Of a DNA stretch of 64,000 nucleotides, positions 34,239 through 45,419 are shown one piece after another; the stretch's first letter is position 1, and each line of letters starts with the position of its first letter. The notes below the pieces were generated by a model. That model had not been told where the DNA came from, did not search any database, and was given only the letters and a program-made list of their open reading frames with translations. This DNA is from Ponticaulis koreensis DSM 19734 (lineage in GTDB: Bacteria > Pseudomonadota > Alphaproteobacteria > Caulobacterales > Hyphomonadaceae): assembly GCF_000420665.1 (NCBI RefSeq), contig NZ_ATVJ01000003.1, positions 248,001 through 312,000 on the forward strand, in the 5' to 3' direction. A program made the position numbers and the translations under genes.

Positions 34239-35150
34239 ATGAAACGCGTCGCAGTAGTGTATGGCGGTTGGTCCTCAGAGCGGGACGTTTCTATTTCGTC
34301 GGGCACGGCTATGGCGAAGGCTGCGCGGGAGACCGGCAGATACGACGTCATCGAAATTGACGCGACGCGCGAGTTGGCGCAGCAACTGAAAGATGCTGCA
34401 CCGGATGTGGTCCTGAACGGCCTGCATGGCCCTGGCGGCGAGGATGGTTGTGTTCAGGGTCTGTTTGAGGTTCTGGGCATTCCTTACACGCATTGTGGTG
34501 TGGCGGCGTCCGCTGTTGCAATGGACAAGCGCAAGTCGAAAGCTGTGTATGCGCAGAACGACATCGAAATCGCGAAAGACGTGAAAGTCACGCGTGCGGA
34601 AGCGTCTGCTGAGCACCCGCTTGAGCCGCCATATGTGATCAAGCCAATTGCGGAAGGGTCCAGTTTTGGCGTTGTGATGGTGAAAAAAGGGACCAATGCA
34701 CCAGCCGATATTCTGATGTCTGAAAGCTGGACTTACGGCGATAATCTCATGGCTGAGGAGTTCATTCCGGGCCGCGAACTTTCGGTCGGAGTCATGGGTG
34801 ATCGCGCTTTATGTGTTACCGAGATCGTAACGTTAAGAGAGTTTTACGATTTTGACGCAAAATATGCGAGTGGGGGATCGCGCCATGTGGTGCCGGCTGA
34901 CCTGCCCGAGGATGTGACGAGACGTGCGCTTGAAGCCAGTCTCAAAGCACACCAGGCGCTGGGCTGTCGCGGTGTGACGCGATCCGACTTTCGTTATGAC
35001 GACGAGAGAGACCGGCTCGTGATTTTGGAAACCAATACACAGCCAGGCATGACGCCAACCTCTCTCGTCCCCGAACAGGCGGCTCATCTGGGAATTTCCT
35101 TCCCGGAATTGGTCGAGTGGATGATTGAGGATGCATCATGCCCCAGGTGA
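34239..35150 (+). CDS. ddl: Ddl, D-alanine:D-alanine ligase
   Basis: ATP-grasp enzyme that makes the D-Ala-D-Ala dipeptide. The 303 residues show [64 protein letters not shown] and the C-terminal metal site [18 protein letters not shown]. The ATG at 34239 has AGGAGA upstream; the longer frame from 34185 lacks support. It opens the second dcw block and overlaps ftsQ by 13 bases. A CtrA-like box with rare codons lies inside it. Confidence 0.97.
   Translation: MKRVAVVYGGWSSERDVSISSGTAMAKAARETGRYDVIEIDATRELAQQLKDAAPDVVLNGLHGPGGEDGCVQGLFEVLGIPYTHCGVAASAVAMDKRKSKAVYAQNDIEIAKDVKVTRAEASAEHPLEPPYVIKPIAEGSSFGVVMVKKGTNAPADILMSESWTYGDNLMAEEFIPGRELSVGVMGDRALCVTEIVTLREFYDFDAKYASGGSRHVVPADLPEDVTRRALEASLKAHQALGCRGVTRSDFRYDDERDRLVILETNTQPGMTPTSLVPEQAAHLGISFPELVEWMIEDASCPR
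34833..34847. promoter_or_regulatory. CtrA-like box inside ddl, upstream of ftsQ
   Basis: TTAA, seven bases, TTAC: seven of eight consensus positions, about 290 bases before the ftsQ start. The box forces two codons (TTA for Leu, AGA for Arg) that look rare elsewhere in this GC-rich window. In Caulobacter the ftsQA promoter lies in the upstream gene and is CtrA-activated. Confidence 0.4.
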
Positions 35151-36055
35151 AGGGTGGCGATAAGAAGCAAGGTGGCCGTCAGGGCGGTGGTAGTGGACGA
35201 GGAAAGAGCAGCGGAAGTCGCACAAGCGGCGGTCGCGCCTCGAATACACCTGCGCGCGATGCGGTCGCCAAGCAGTCGGCTGATGTCGGCTCTGTCTTTA
35301 TGGGCATCTTTTTTCTCGTCGCCATTCTCATCGGTGCAGCGGCGTGGATGGGCAATTCCATTTCTGTTGTTGAGGACAAAGCCAACGAGATCGCTGACGG
35401 TGTCGCGAAGACGTTCGGCTTTTCGGTTCAGACAATCCATGTCGTTGATGATGTGAACCCTGATCAGGAGCGCCGTATTCTGGATGCCTTGGGCGTCGTT
35501 CAGGGTGACAATATGTTTCGCGCTGATCCGCATCAGCTGAAAGAGCGTCTGGACGATTTGCCGGGGTTCGGTGGCATCCAAGTGCACCGGTTCTGGCCAG
35601 ACCAGATTACAGTCGTTGCAACCCCGTTGGAAGCTTCGGTTCTTTATCGTGATGATCAGACAGGCAATGTCGTTCCGGTTCACATGACAGGCGAAATCGC
35701 TGACGAGGTTAGCCAGACGGCGCTTTATCACACAATTCAGGGCGCAGGTGCACTAGAGGCTTATCCGGTTCTGCACAGTGAACTTCAGGATTTTCCAACG
35801 ATAGACACGCGCCTCGATTATGCAGAGCGCCGGGGCGAGCGTCGCTGGGATCTTGTGATGGTGTCCGGCACACGCGTGAAACTGCCATCCGGTGATGCGC
35901 GAGGCGAGGCGCTGGCTGTGCTGGCGGCGCTGCAGCGTGAGACGGGCGTTCTGGACCGTCAGGTAGAAATGATTGATCTGCGCGATCCTGCGCGGGTTTA
36001 CGTAAGACGACGTCAGCTCGAAGCAGGGCTCGCTGGCGTGGAAAGGGCAGGTTAA
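35138..36055 (+). CDS. ftsQ: FtsQ, divisome linker protein
   Basis: A 305-residue bitopic protein that links early and late division proteins. The first 45 residues are a Gly/Ser/Arg/Lys-rich cytoplasmic tail; a membrane helix follows ([21 protein letters not shown], about 49-68), then the POTRA domain ([25 protein letters not shown]) and the beta domain ([22 protein letters not shown]). The ATG lies 13 bases inside ddl, and the TAA stop shares an A with the ftsA start. Confidence 0.93.
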   Translation: MPQVKGGDKKQGGRQGGGSGRGKSSGSRTSGGRASNTPARDAVAKQSADVGSVFMGIFFLVAILIGAAAWMGNSISVVEDKANEIADGVAKTFGFSVQTIHVVDDVNPDQERRILDALGVVQGDNMFRADPHQLKERLDDLPGFGGIQVHRFWPDQITVVATPLEASVLYRDDQTGNVVPVHMTGEIADEVSQTALYHTIQGAGALEAYPVLHSELQDFPTIDTRLDYAERRGERRWDLVMVSGTRVKLPSGDARGEALAVLAALQRETGVLDRQVEMIDLRDPARVYVRRRQLEAGLAGVERAG

Positions 36056-37362
36056 TGTCGAGCCTCGATCAGAGACTGATAGCGGGAAACGTTCCGAAGG
36101 TCCGCAAAGCCGGTCAGGTGGTTGCGACGCTTGATCTTGGTGCGACCAAGATTGCCTGCCTTATCGTCCGTACAACCGATCCGTCTCAGGGCGGTTTCGA
36201 GCTGCTGGGCTATGGCCAGCAGTCCAGCCGAGGCCTGAAAAACGGCACGGTTATCGACGTTGAGGGTCTTGAGCGGTCCATCCGTCTGGCCGTCGCCGAT
36301 GCCGAGCGCATGGCTGGGCAGCAAGTGAGTTCTGTACGTCTGGCTATTTCCGGCCCGAGCATGAAGACCCAGCGCGTGAAAGCAAACATCGAAATGGATG
36401 GTCGCGAGATCACCCAGAAGGATGTGATGAAGCTTCTGAACCGCGCTCTTGAAAGCGGTCAGAACGAAAAGCAGAAAATCCTCCACGCCATCCCGTTCTC
36501 TTACATCGTAGACGGCAATGATGGTGTGCGTGACCCGCGCGGCATGTTCGCAGAAGACCTCGGCGTTGTGATGAACCTCGTCACCATGCCGGATGCGACT
36601 TACAAGAACATCGTACTCTGCGTGTCTCGCGCGCATCTTGAAGTCGAGAGCGCGTCCTCTGGCGCGGTTATGAGCGCTGAAGCTGTGCTCGTTGATGACG
36701 AGATGGATAATGGCGTTGTCTGCCTTGATATGGGCGGCGGATCTACGGGTGTTACCGTTTATCTCGATGGTAGCCTGGCTTTCATGGAAACGCTGCAGGT
36801 CGGTGGCAATCATGTTACTTCCGACATCGCCCAGGGTATTGGGACAACCTTGCCGGCAGCCGAGCGTATCAAAACACTGAACGGCGCTGTTATGGCGACG
36901 GAAACAGCGCGCAAGGAAATCATTGATGCGCCGCGTATCGGTGATGAAGGTCGCCTTGAAGCGGCTGAAATGTCCCGCGGTGATCTGGTTCAGGTGATCG
37001 AGCCGCGTATGGAAGAAACATTTGAGCTGATTTCCCAAACGCTCTCCAAGTCTGGTCTTGGCGGACGTCTCCCGCGCCGGGTTGTTCTGACGGGTGGCGC
37101 AAGCGAGCTGCCGGGTGTTCGTGATCTGGCGTCTAAGATTCTTGCAATGCAGGCTCGCCTCGCACGCCCTGTTAAGGCTGCACAGCTTGGCGACGACTGC
37201 GCGCGACCAACTTTTGCGACGGCTGCCGGTCTTCTGACTTTTGATCATACCCGCGGCGGTGATCCGAAGGCGGCAAAAAAGACACCTAAGATTAACAGCG
37301 AAAAGTCAGGCGAAACAGGCATCTTTGGAAAAGCTGTCGAATGGTTAAAGGAAAACTTTTAA
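36055..37362 (+). CDS. ftsA: FtsA, actin-like divisome anchor
   Basis: A 435-residue actin-fold ATPase that tethers FtsZ to the membrane. ATLDLGATKIACLIV is phosphate loop 1, VCLDMGGGSTGVTVY phosphate loop 2, and VVLTGGASELPGVRDLA the adenosine motif. The C-terminal GIFGKAVEWLKENF is the amphipathic membrane-targeting helix. It starts on the last base of ftsQ and is followed by a 90 base gap with CtrA-like boxes before ftsZ. Confidence 0.97.
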   Translation: MSSLDQRLIAGNVPKVRKAGQVVATLDLGATKIACLIVRTTDPSQGGFELLGYGQQSSRGLKNGTVIDVEGLERSIRLAVADAERMAGQQVSSVRLAISGPSMKTQRVKANIEMDGREITQKDVMKLLNRALESGQNEKQKILHAIPFSYIVDGNDGVRDPRGMFAEDLGVVMNLVTMPDATYKNIVLCVSRAHLEVESASSGAVMSAEAVLVDDEMDNGVVCLDMGGGSTGVTVYLDGSLAFMETLQVGGNHVTSDIAQGIGTTLPAAERIKTLNGAVMATETARKEIIDAPRIGDEGRLEAAEMSRGDLVQVIEPRMEETFELISQTLSKSGLGGRLPRRVVLTGGASELPGVRDLASKILAMQARLARPVKAAQLGDDCARPTFATAAGLLTFDHTRGGDPKAAKKTPKINSEKSGETGIFGKAVEWLKENF

Positions 37363-37377
37363 CTTTTTCTCGCTTCG

Positions 37378-37392
37378 TTAACGCTGAATTAA
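37378..37392. promoter_or_regulatory. Perfect CtrA-type box upstream of ftsZ
   Basis: TTAA-N7-TTAA, all eight consensus positions, 60 bases before the ftsZ ATG. In Caulobacter CtrA represses ftsZ in swarmer cells through a box at the same place. Functional equivalence is inferred. Confidence 0.65.
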
Positions 37393-37397
37393 GCCTG

Positions 37398-37413
37398 CTA
37401 AACGACCATTAAC
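37398..37413. promoter_or_regulatory. Second CtrA-like box upstream of ftsZ
   Basis: CTAA, seven bases, TTAAC: seven of eight positions, starting six bases after the perfect box and 40 bases before the ftsZ ATG. Two adjacent boxes suggest cooperative binding. Confidence 0.45.
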
Positions 37414-37452
37414 CCAATTTCCGGGATTTTTGTGTTCGATAGGGCAAGTCAT

Positions 37453-38964
37453 ATGAGTTTAGATTTACAGCCTCGGATCGTAGTGTTTGGCGTCGGCGGT
37501 GCTGGCGGAAATGCGGTCGATAATATGATTAAAGCGCAGCTTCAGGGCGTTGAGTTCGTTGTTGCGAACACGGACGCACAGGCGCTGGCGCGTTCATCCT
37601 GCGAACACAAAATCCAGCTGGGGCTCGAAACGACCTCAGGTCTCGGTGCTGGCGCTCGTCCGGAAGTCGGCACAGCTGCAGCCGAAGAATCCATCGAAGA
37701 AATTAACCTTCACCTCGACGGTGCGCACATGGTGTTCATCGCGGCTGGCATGGGCGGCGGTACCGGTACTGGCTCTGCGCCAGTTATCGCACGCATGGCT
37801 CGCGAGCGCGGTATCCTGACAGTTGGCGTTGTGACCAAGCCGTTCGGATTTGAAGGCAAACGCCGCATGAACCTTGCCGAGCAAGGTCTGGAAGACATCA
37901 AGCAACACGTCGACACTCTGATCATTATTCCGAACCAGAATCTGTTCCGCGTTGCGAACGAGCAGACAACATTTGCTGACGCCTTCCAAATGGCAGACCG
38001 CGTTCTGTATTCTGGTGTTCGTGGTATTACAGACCTCATGGTTATGCCAGGCCTTATCAATCTCGACTTTGCTGACGTTCGTACCGTTATGGCGGAAATG
38101 GGCGCAGCGATGATGGGCACAGGCGAAAGCGCTGGCGAGAGCCGTGCGCTCGAGGCCGCTCAAGCCGCTGTCGCGAATCCGCTTCTCGACGACATTTCGC
38201 TGAAAGGCGCGAAAGGCGTTCTGATCAACATCACTGGCGGCTACGACATGACGCTGTACGAAGTTGACGAAGCGGCTAATGAGATCCGTAATCTCGTCGA
38301 CCCTGAAGCGAACATCATTCTTGGGTCCACATTCGACGAGAATATCGAAGGCAAAATGCGCGTATCTGTTGTTGCAACAGGTATCGACGATGAAGCACCT
38401 GCAGCGAAGCCTGCGGAAAGCATTTCTGGCTTTGCATCATCTCTCAACCAGCGCCCGGCACCTGCTGAAAAGCCAGCTCCGGCTCCGGAAGTTGTTGCTG
38501 AAACGGCAGAAGTTGAAGCGCCTAAGCCATCCATCGTCGTGTCTGAGCCAGCTAAAGCTGTTGAAGCACCTGTCGAAGAAAAAGTTGTCGCTGAAACTGC
38601 ACCTGAACCAGCTGAAGAAAAGCCGGTTCGCCGTGGTAAAGTCGTCGGACGTATCGATGACACTGCGCCATACGATTATGAAGTGGGCGCTTCCTCCTAT
38701 GGTCAGGACCGTGTGCGCGCGGAAGACATTTTCGGCAAAAGCCACAAGAATGACGGCCGTCGCTCTTCAGAGACAGACCGGTCTATCGAACAACGCACAA
38801 GCGGCCTTCACAACCTCTTCGGTTGGCGCCGTCCTTCAGGCGAAACAGATGCGCCGTTTGAAGATGTGAATGACACATCAAACGACTCAATGGGGCGCGG
38901 CATGCCAGCAGATGATTCCGATCTGGAAATCCCGGCATTCCTGCGACGCTCGGCGAACAATTAA
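37453..38964 (+). CDS. ftsZ: FtsZ, tubulin-like division GTPase
   Basis: A 503-residue GTPase that polymerises into the Z-ring. [14 protein letters not shown] opens the nucleotide site, [15 protein letters not shown] is the tubulin signature, and [11 protein letters not shown] the T7 catalytic loop. After the globular core (about residue 320) comes a roughly 170-residue Ala/Glu/Pro/Val-rich linker, long as is typical of alphaproteobacteria, ending in [13 protein letters not shown], the conserved peptide that binds FtsA. I choose the ATG at 37453 with AGGG upstream rather than the GTG at 37432. A strong terminator follows. Confidence 0.98.
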   Translation: MSLDLQPRIVVFGVGGAGGNAVDNMIKAQLQGVEFVVANTDAQALARSSCEHKIQLGLETTSGLGAGARPEVGTAAAEESIEEINLHLDGAHMVFIAAGMGGGTGTGSAPVIARMARERGILTVGVVTKPFGFEGKRRMNLAEQGLEDIKQHVDTLIIIPNQNLFRVANEQTTFADAFQMADRVLYSGVRGITDLMVMPGLINLDFADVRTVMAEMGAAMMGTGESAGESRALEAAQAAVANPLLDDISLKGAKGVLINITGGYDMTLYEVDEAANEIRNLVDPEANIILGSTFDENIEGKMRVSVVATGIDDEAPAAKPAESISGFASSLNQRPAPAEKPAPAPEVVAETAEVEAPKPSIVVSEPAKAVEAPVEEKVVAETAPEPAEEKPVRRGKVVGRIDDTAPYDYEVGASSYGQDRVRAEDIFGKSHKNDGRRSSETDRSIEQRTSGLHNLFGWRRPSGETDAPFEDVNDTSNDSMGRGMPADDSDLEIPAFLRRSANN

Positions 38965-39266
38965 GAGCTAACGCTCAACCCGGAAAGAAAGCGCCCCGCG
39001 AGATGCGGGGCGTTTTTTTGTTTCAATACAGTGCCCTTCTGTGTGGCACGGATGCTACATTTTCAGCTTATTGCAGCGGACTGATCACGGACTGTTACAT
39101 TCGAGAATATTTACCATGATACAGAAATCGTAATAAATTCAGATGCTTGTTTCGTAAATTCGGGCTCCCGGGCCTTCGGGGCGTTAAAAGCGTTACGAAT
39201 CGAAACAAAGCGTGTGTTGAGCCACGGCGCTCAAACCGCAAATTACTCTCAACAGGAGTATGTTGC
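38965..39266. other. ftsZ-lpxC intergenic space
   Basis: About 300 bases. Apart from the ftsZ terminator at its start it holds AT-rich sequence at 39100-39160, a likely site for the lpxC promoter, and the AACAGGAG ribosome site of lpxC at its end. A frame open from 39147 joins lpxC but has no ribosome site. I see no other gene or repeat. Confidence 0.5.
38992..39019 (+). terminator. Terminator of ftsZ
   Basis: CGCCCCGC and GCGGGGCG form an 8 bp GC stem with a five base loop, followed by seven T. It lies 27 bases after the ftsZ stop. Confidence 0.95.
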
Positions 39267-40190
39267 GTGACCAGTATCGAATTTCAGCAGACATTAGCGA
39301 GTTCCGCGATTTGCGCCGGCATCGGTGTGCATTCGGGCGAACGTGCGCGTCTCACTCTGAAACCGGCACCGGTTGGTACTGGCATCCGCTTCCACCGCGT
39401 TGATGTGCCGGAAGCGCAAGGCTGGATCGATGCGCTAGGCGACCTCGTGCATGATGTGGCGCTCGGTACAAAACTCCGCAACGAATATGGCACAACACTG
39501 TCTACTGTAGAGCACCTGCTTGCAGCCGTTTATGGCCTTGGCATTGATAACATGATTATCGAAGTCGATGGTCCGGAAGTGCCGATTATGGATGGCTCCT
39601 CGTCTCTCTATACCGATCTGATTCTCCGCACCGGCATTCGCCAGCAGGCGCGTCGTGCCCGTTACATCCGTATTCTGAAGCCGATTGAGGTTCAGGACGG
39701 GCCTAAATCAGCCATGCTTTTGCCGTCTGATGACAATGGCTTTCACTTGGACGCGACGATCGATTTCGACTCAGAAGCGATTGGCCGTCAGCGTAAGTCT
39801 ATTCTGCTGACGCCGCGTAGCTTTGCTCGCGAGCTGGCTTTTGCGCGCACATTCGGCTTTTACCGCGATATCAAAAAGCTGCACTCAATGGGCCTCGGTC
39901 AGGGCGCATCTATGGAAAACGCGATTGCTGTTGAGGACGATAAAATCCTCAATCCGGAAGGCCTGCGCGTTGAAGACGAATTCATTCGCCACAAAATCCT
40001 CGATGCTGTCGGCGATCTGGCGCTTGTCGGTCACCGTCTGATTGGCCGGTATGTGAGTGAGCAGCCGGGTCACTCCATCAATAACCTGCTTGTTCGTGAG
40101 GTTCTGAACCGTCCGGATGCGTGGGAATTTGATACGCTGGAAAGCGAAAGCACCGATCACGCCGAGACCGCACTCGCGCACGCGCTCTAA
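39267..40190 (+). CDS. lpxC: LpxC, UDP-3-O-acyl-GlcNAc deacetylase
   Basis: Zinc deacetylase for the committed step of lipid A synthesis. The 307 residues show CAGIGVHSGERARLTLKPAP, the first zinc histidine in LSTVEHLLAAVYGLGIDN, EVDGPEVPIMDGSS, FARTFGFYRDIKKL, and HKILDAVGDLALVG with the second His/Asp ligand pair. The start is a GTG at 39267 with CAGGAG eight bases upstream. ftsZ-lpxC adjacency is a standard feature of the dcw end. Confidence 0.97.
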   Translation: MTSIEFQQTLASSAICAGIGVHSGERARLTLKPAPVGTGIRFHRVDVPEAQGWIDALGDLVHDVALGTKLRNEYGTTLSTVEHLLAAVYGLGIDNMIIEVDGPEVPIMDGSSSLYTDLILRTGIRQQARRARYIRILKPIEVQDGPKSAMLLPSDDNGFHLDATIDFDSEAIGRQRKSILLTPRSFARELAFARTFGFYRDIKKLHSMGLGQGASMENAIAVEDDKILNPEGLRVEDEFIRHKILDAVGDLALVGHRLIGRYVSEQPGHSINNLLVREVLNRPDAWEFDTLESESTDHAETALAHAL

Positions 40191-40217
40191 GCGGTCCTGC
40201 AATTCAAACATCATTAT

Positions 40218-40252
40218 AAGGCCAGCCGATCAGGGTTGGCCTTTTTGTTTTC
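40218..40252 (+). terminator. Terminator of lpxC
   Basis: AAGGCCAGCC and GGTTGGCCTT form a 10 bp stem with one G-T pair and a six base loop, followed by TTTTTGTTTTC. It begins 27 bases after the lpxC stop. Confidence 0.9.
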
Positions 40253-40380
40253 TAGAAGTTTGCTGATGCGACCAATGGGGCAAGAAGCCCTCTATTAAAG
40301 ACCTTTCATGGGGAAACGTCTTGGCGTGGCAGGAACAACAGGCTATCACCATGGAACAGTGACGATGTAAGGTGTAGTTC

Positions 40381-41205
40381 ATGAAGTCTCGGGCGAAATC
40401 AATTCTGCTAATTTCAGCCGCAGCGCTCGCAACAGCTGGCTGTAGTGTGTTCGACAGCTCGCGGAATGAAAACCTTGTTTACGTCGCGCGTCCGGTGGAG
40501 CAGCTCTACAACAACGCTTCCGATGCTCTGACGGGGCGTCGCTATGACCAGGCTGTGCTCCTTTACGATGAAGTTGAGCGTCAGCACCCGTATTCAGAAT
40601 GGGCGAGCCGCTCCAACATAATGTCCGCTTTCGCCAATTATCAGGCGCGCAACTATGAAGAAGCGATCAATGCAGCGCGCCGTTATATCTCGCTGCATCC
40701 GGGCAATGACGAGACTGTTTACGCTTATTATCTGATTGGCATCTGCTATTTTGAACAGATCGTTGATGTCGGCCGCGATCAGGGAATCACTGAGAACGCT
40801 TATGCAGCGTTTGACGATGTTGTCCGTCGCTATCCTGAAACCGAATACGCTGCTGATGCGCGTCTGAAAATGGACATGATCCAGGACCAACTCGCAGGCA
40901 AGGAAATGGAAATCGGCCGCTGGTATCTGCGCCGCAACCAGCACCTCGCAGCGATCAACCGTTTCCGCGAAGTTGTGGACGAGTACCAGACGACAAGCCA
41001 CACACCTGAGGCGCTGTACCGTCTGACAGAGGCTTATCTGTCTATCGGCCTCGAATCAGAAGCAATGGCTGCTGCGTCCGTACTTGGATATAACTATCCA
41101 GCGACCGAATGGTATGCAGACGCTTATGCGCTGATGGAAGACACAGGCAATACGCCAGGTGCAGAGCCAGAATCAAACCGTCGCGGTTTCTTCGGTCTCT
41201 TCTAA
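40381..41205 (+). CDS. bamD: BamD, outer-membrane assembly lipoprotein
   Basis: A 274-residue lipoprotein of the BAM complex that inserts beta-barrels. The lipobox ATAGC puts the acylated Cys at residue 21. TPR-like pairs follow: VEQLYNNASDALTGRRYDQAVLLYDEVERQHPYSEW, NYEEAINAARRYISLHPGND, YAAFDDVVRRYPETEYAADARLKM and HLAAINRFREVVDEYQTT. The ATG has AAGGTGTA upstream. The bamD-recN-ligA order is conserved across many alphaproteobacteria. Confidence 0.95.
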   Translation: MKSRAKSILLISAAALATAGCSVFDSSRNENLVYVARPVEQLYNNASDALTGRRYDQAVLLYDEVERQHPYSEWASRSNIMSAFANYQARNYEEAINAARRYISLHPGNDETVYAYYLIGICYFEQIVDVGRDQGITENAYAAFDDVVRRYPETEYAADARLKMDMIQDQLAGKEMEIGRWYLRRNQHLAAINRFREVVDEYQTTSHTPEALYRLTEAYLSIGLESEAMAAASVLGYNYPATEWYADAYALMEDTGNTPGAEPESNRRGFFGLF

Positions 41206-41249
41206 AAGAATCATTTGTTCGTATTTTGTTCTCGTGATATGCAGGGTGC

Positions 41250-42956
41250 ATGTTAATTGCATTCTCTGTCCGTGATTTCGTTTTAATTGATGCCCTGGAC
41301 CTTGATGTGTGCCGGGGCTTTACGTCTGTCACCGGTGAAACCGGTGCCGGTAAATCTATCATGCTCGATGCGCTCCGCTTTGTGTTGGGCGGGAAGGCTG
41401 ACAAACGCTTCATCCGGCATGGCGCTGAGCGCACCAGCGTATCGGCAAGCTTCGAACTTGAGGCGGACCATCCGGCACGGCTGGAGCTTCTGGAACGCGG
41501 CCTCCTTTCTGATGATGAGACTCTGGTCACGTTCCGTCGCTTGCTATCTCAAAGCGGTCCTTCGCGGATTTATGCAAACGACCAGATTGTAAGTGCGGAT
41601 CTTGCGACGCAGCTCGGCAAGGATCTCGTCGAGATCCATGGTCAGCATGACGGTTCTGCGCTTCTGAACCCGAAACTTCATGGCGATGTGCTCGACGAGT
41701 TTGCTCAGGCCGGCCCTCTGTTGAAAAGCGTCGCGGAAAGCTACCGCCTCTGGGCCGAAGCGCGTGACCGCGTCGAAGAGGTCGAAGCCCGCCAGAACTC
41801 TCAGGACGCTGAAATCGCACAGCTCGAACATATGCTGGAAGAACTTGATCGTCTGAGCCCGGGCGAGGAGGAGGCCTCCCGCCTCGCGCTGGAGCGCGCC
41901 ATGCTTCTCAACAGCCAGAAGCTGATCGAGTGTATGACGGACGCTGACGAAGCGCTTCGCAAGTCTGATGGCGCGTCCGCATTCGGTTTGGCCGCGCGCC
42001 ATCTTGATCGCGCCATGCGTCTGCCAGAGCTTGCAGAAGCGCCAGAAGATAATCCGCAGCTTGTAGCGTTGAAAACGGCACAGGACGCCGTCGAGCGGGC
42101 GCTTATTGAAATCAACGAGGCGAGCATTGCGGTCGAAAGCTCCATGACGGCCTTTGATCATGATCCCGATACGCTTGAGCAGGTCGAGCAGCGCCTCTTC
42201 AGTCTGCGGGCAGCTGCGCGTAAGTTCGATGTCGATCCGGATGGCCTCGCGGCCCTGCATCTCGAGGCTCGCTCTAAACTCTCCGAACTGGAAGCCTTTG
42301 ACGATGTCATTGCATCAGCGCGTAAAGCCATGGCTGAGGCTGAAAAGGTTTACTGCGAACGGGCTGACAAACTGTCAGCGCTCCGGAAATCCAGCGGTGA
42401 ACAGCTCAGCTCGCTTGTGCTCAAAGAGCTTGCGCCTCTGAAGCTTGAGCATGCGAAATTCCGTGTCCGTATCGACCATCTGGAAATCGAGAAAGCAGGA
42501 CCGAACGGTCAGGACCGCGTTCTCTTTGAGGTTCAAACGAACCCTGGCGCACCATTCGGTCCATTGAACCAGATTGCGTCCGGCGGCGAACTTGCCCGCT
42601 TCACGCTCGCGCTTCGTGTGTGTCTGGCTCATGTCCACTCTGCGACTCTGCTTGTGTTCGACGAAGTCGATCAGGGCGTTGGCGGCGCGGTTGCGGCAGC
42701 AGTTGGTGAACGCCTCGGACGTCTGGCCGATATGCGTCAGGTTATGGCCATCACGCACAGCCCGCAGGTTGCGGCATCCGGACACCAGCACTGGCACGTC
42801 ACTAAACGGGTTGATGATGGCGAACGTACTGTTTCGCAGCTCAACGAACTGAAGGGCGAAGCGCGTCTTGAAGAAGTTGCGCGTATGCTCTCTGGCAGCG
42901 AGATAACAAATGAGGCGCGTGCAGCCGCAGATCGCTTGATGGCAGAGACAGTTTAA
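41250..42956 (+). CDS. recN: RecN, DNA repair SMC-like ATPase
   Basis: A 568-residue protein for recombinational repair of double-strand breaks. Walker A is GETGAGKSIMLDALRFVLGG, the coiled-coil arms span roughly 160-380, the ABC signature is QIASGGELARFTLALRVCLA, and Walker B LLVFDEVDQGVGGAVA, ending with MAITHSPQVAASG. The ATG at 41250 follows GCAGGGTGC; the site is short. No LexA box was found in the 44 base gap after bamD. Confidence 0.96.
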   Translation: MLIAFSVRDFVLIDALDLDVCRGFTSVTGETGAGKSIMLDALRFVLGGKADKRFIRHGAERTSVSASFELEADHPARLELLERGLLSDDETLVTFRRLLSQSGPSRIYANDQIVSADLATQLGKDLVEIHGQHDGSALLNPKLHGDVLDEFAQAGPLLKSVAESYRLWAEARDRVEEVEARQNSQDAEIAQLEHMLEELDRLSPGEEEASRLALERAMLLNSQKLIECMTDADEALRKSDGASAFGLAARHLDRAMRLPELAEAPEDNPQLVALKTAQDAVERALIEINEASIAVESSMTAFDHDPDTLEQVEQRLFSLRAAARKFDVDPDGLAALHLEARSKLSELEAFDDVIASARKAMAEAEKVYCERADKLSALRKSSGEQLSSLVLKELAPLKLEHAKFRVRIDHLEIEKAGPNGQDRVLFEVQTNPGAPFGPLNQIASGGELARFTLALRVCLAHVHSATLLVFDEVDQGVGGAVAAAVGERLGRLADMRQVMAITHSPQVAASGHQHWHVTKRVDDGERTVSQLNELKGEARLEEVARMLSGSEITNEARAAADRLMAETV

Positions 42957-45410
<2,454 letters not shown>

Positions 45411-45419
45411 TCGCGCCTA

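Noticed and set aside
36052-37248. 398-codon open frame on the minus strand opposite ftsA
   Set aside because: It lies fully antisense to ftsA, has no ribosome site, and its peptide is Arg/His/Cys-rich without recognisable domains. It reflects the codon bias of the real gene.
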